Of a stretch of 43,130 bases of DNA, positions 42,932-43,130 are shown in pieces; positions within the stretch are counted from its first letter, which is position 1; every line of letters begins with the position of its first letter. Source of the stretch: Flavobacteriales bacterium (GTDB taxonomy: Bacteria; Bacteroidota; Bacteroidia; Flavobacteriales_D; Crocinitomicaceae); the NCBI GenBank assembly GCA_009926125.1, contig RFPM01000005.1, forward strand, positions 1 to 43,130, given 5' to 3'. The notes below the pieces were generated by a model. The model ran no database searches, had not been told where the DNA came from, and saw only the letters and a list, made by a program, of their open reading frames with translations. Both the position numbers and the translations under genes were made by a program.

Positions 42932-43130
42932 TTATTCGACCGTAAGGAGAAGAAATAATTTTATAAAGGAATGGTAGACATTTTCTTCCTTTTTAAATTT
43001 TAACTGAATTTCTGTTGTATTATCTGTAATCCTTTTCATATTTAAATGATCAGTAGATTCGAATAAATTTTTACTTGCTTGATAACCTGGAATAAGGTCT
43101 AAGACCAAGCTAGACCACCCTGAATTTTCA
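42932..43130 (-). CDS. Unrecognised protein, C-terminal end only (partial)
   Basis: The minus strand is open from the window edge to a TAA at 42932-42934, giving about 65 residues: GWSSLVLDLIPGYQASKN, FESTDHLNMKRITDNTTE, IQLKFKKEENVYHSFIKL, FLLLTVE. The end lies eight bases from the glnN stop on the other strand. Alternating hydrophobic and charged residues suggest beta strands followed by a helix. I cannot assign a family from so little sequence. It is probably real because it fills the strand to the edge without a stop. Confidence 0.5.
   Translation of the reverse strand, partial: ENSGWSSLVLDLIPGYQASKNLFESTDHLNMKRITDNTTEIQLKFKKEENVYHSFIKLFLLLTVE

Overview
This 43 kb, AT-rich window looks like chromosome of a Bacteroidota bacterium, most likely a flavobacterium-type lineage (order Flavobacteriales; the exact family is a guess). 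The indications are a type III glutamine synthetase, the type IX secretion (T9SS) regulator PorX, a protein with a T9SS C-terminal sorting domain, a FISUMP-domain surface protein, a lack of Shine-Dalgarno sequences, and many starts sitting just downstream of the Bacteroidota -7 box TAnnTTTG. Both end genes are cut by the window: rpoC at the left, and an unrecognised minus-strand gene at the right.

Layout. 1-7.8 kb: the 3' part of rpoC with a good terminator, tRNA-Leu(GAG) on the minus strand, a Kup potassium transporter, and a minus-strand pair of an ECF sigma factor and a membrane-anchored anti-sigma-like protein. 7.9-14.4 kb: mdh, ahcY, hemH, a LuxE-domain protein, then a tightly packed half-size TSUP transporter, M20 amidohydrolase and small lipoprotein. 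14.4-20.6 kb: sufT-sufE-sufS (Fe-S cluster assembly), porX, an HD phosphohydrolase, and coupled mazG and a small MscS-like channel. 20.6-27 kb: a PagL-like lipid A deacylase, a DUF2807 lipoprotein, a four-cysteine membrane microprotein, xth, pcm and a large YfhO-family membrane protein. 27-31.6 kb: a small polysaccharide cluster of two glycosyltransferases, a methyltransferase and a Wzx-like flippase.

31.5-38 kb is the rearranged accessory part. Two secreted-protein genes lie between two copies of the alaS 3' end (102 bp, about 92% identical, differences almost all synonymous), which suggests an insertion or recombination event at alaS. The alaS gene itself appears to have lost, in frame, the segment of its aminoacylation domain that normally carries the NFWxMGxTGPCGPCxEI motif. 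Upstream of alaS is a decayed, interrupted ORF6N-type DNA-binding gene with strong palindromes; its 3' end runs into an O-methyltransferase gene that starts with GTG. The window closes with a DUF2130 coiled-coil/nuclease-like protein, a CoA-type Nudix hydrolase and glnN, which has a striking dyad upstream.

How the genes fit together: most of the window is housekeeping (transcription, central metabolism, heme, Fe-S, nucleotide sanitation, nitrogen assimilation). A second theme is the cell envelope and secretion: PorX, the ECF/anti-sigma pair whose membrane protein ends in a T9SS type-B-like domain, the T9SS cargo protein, the lipid A modifier and the glycan cluster. The two signals I would check first are the alaS deletion together with the alaS-end duplication, and the possible T9SS-linked sigma/anti-sigma pair.
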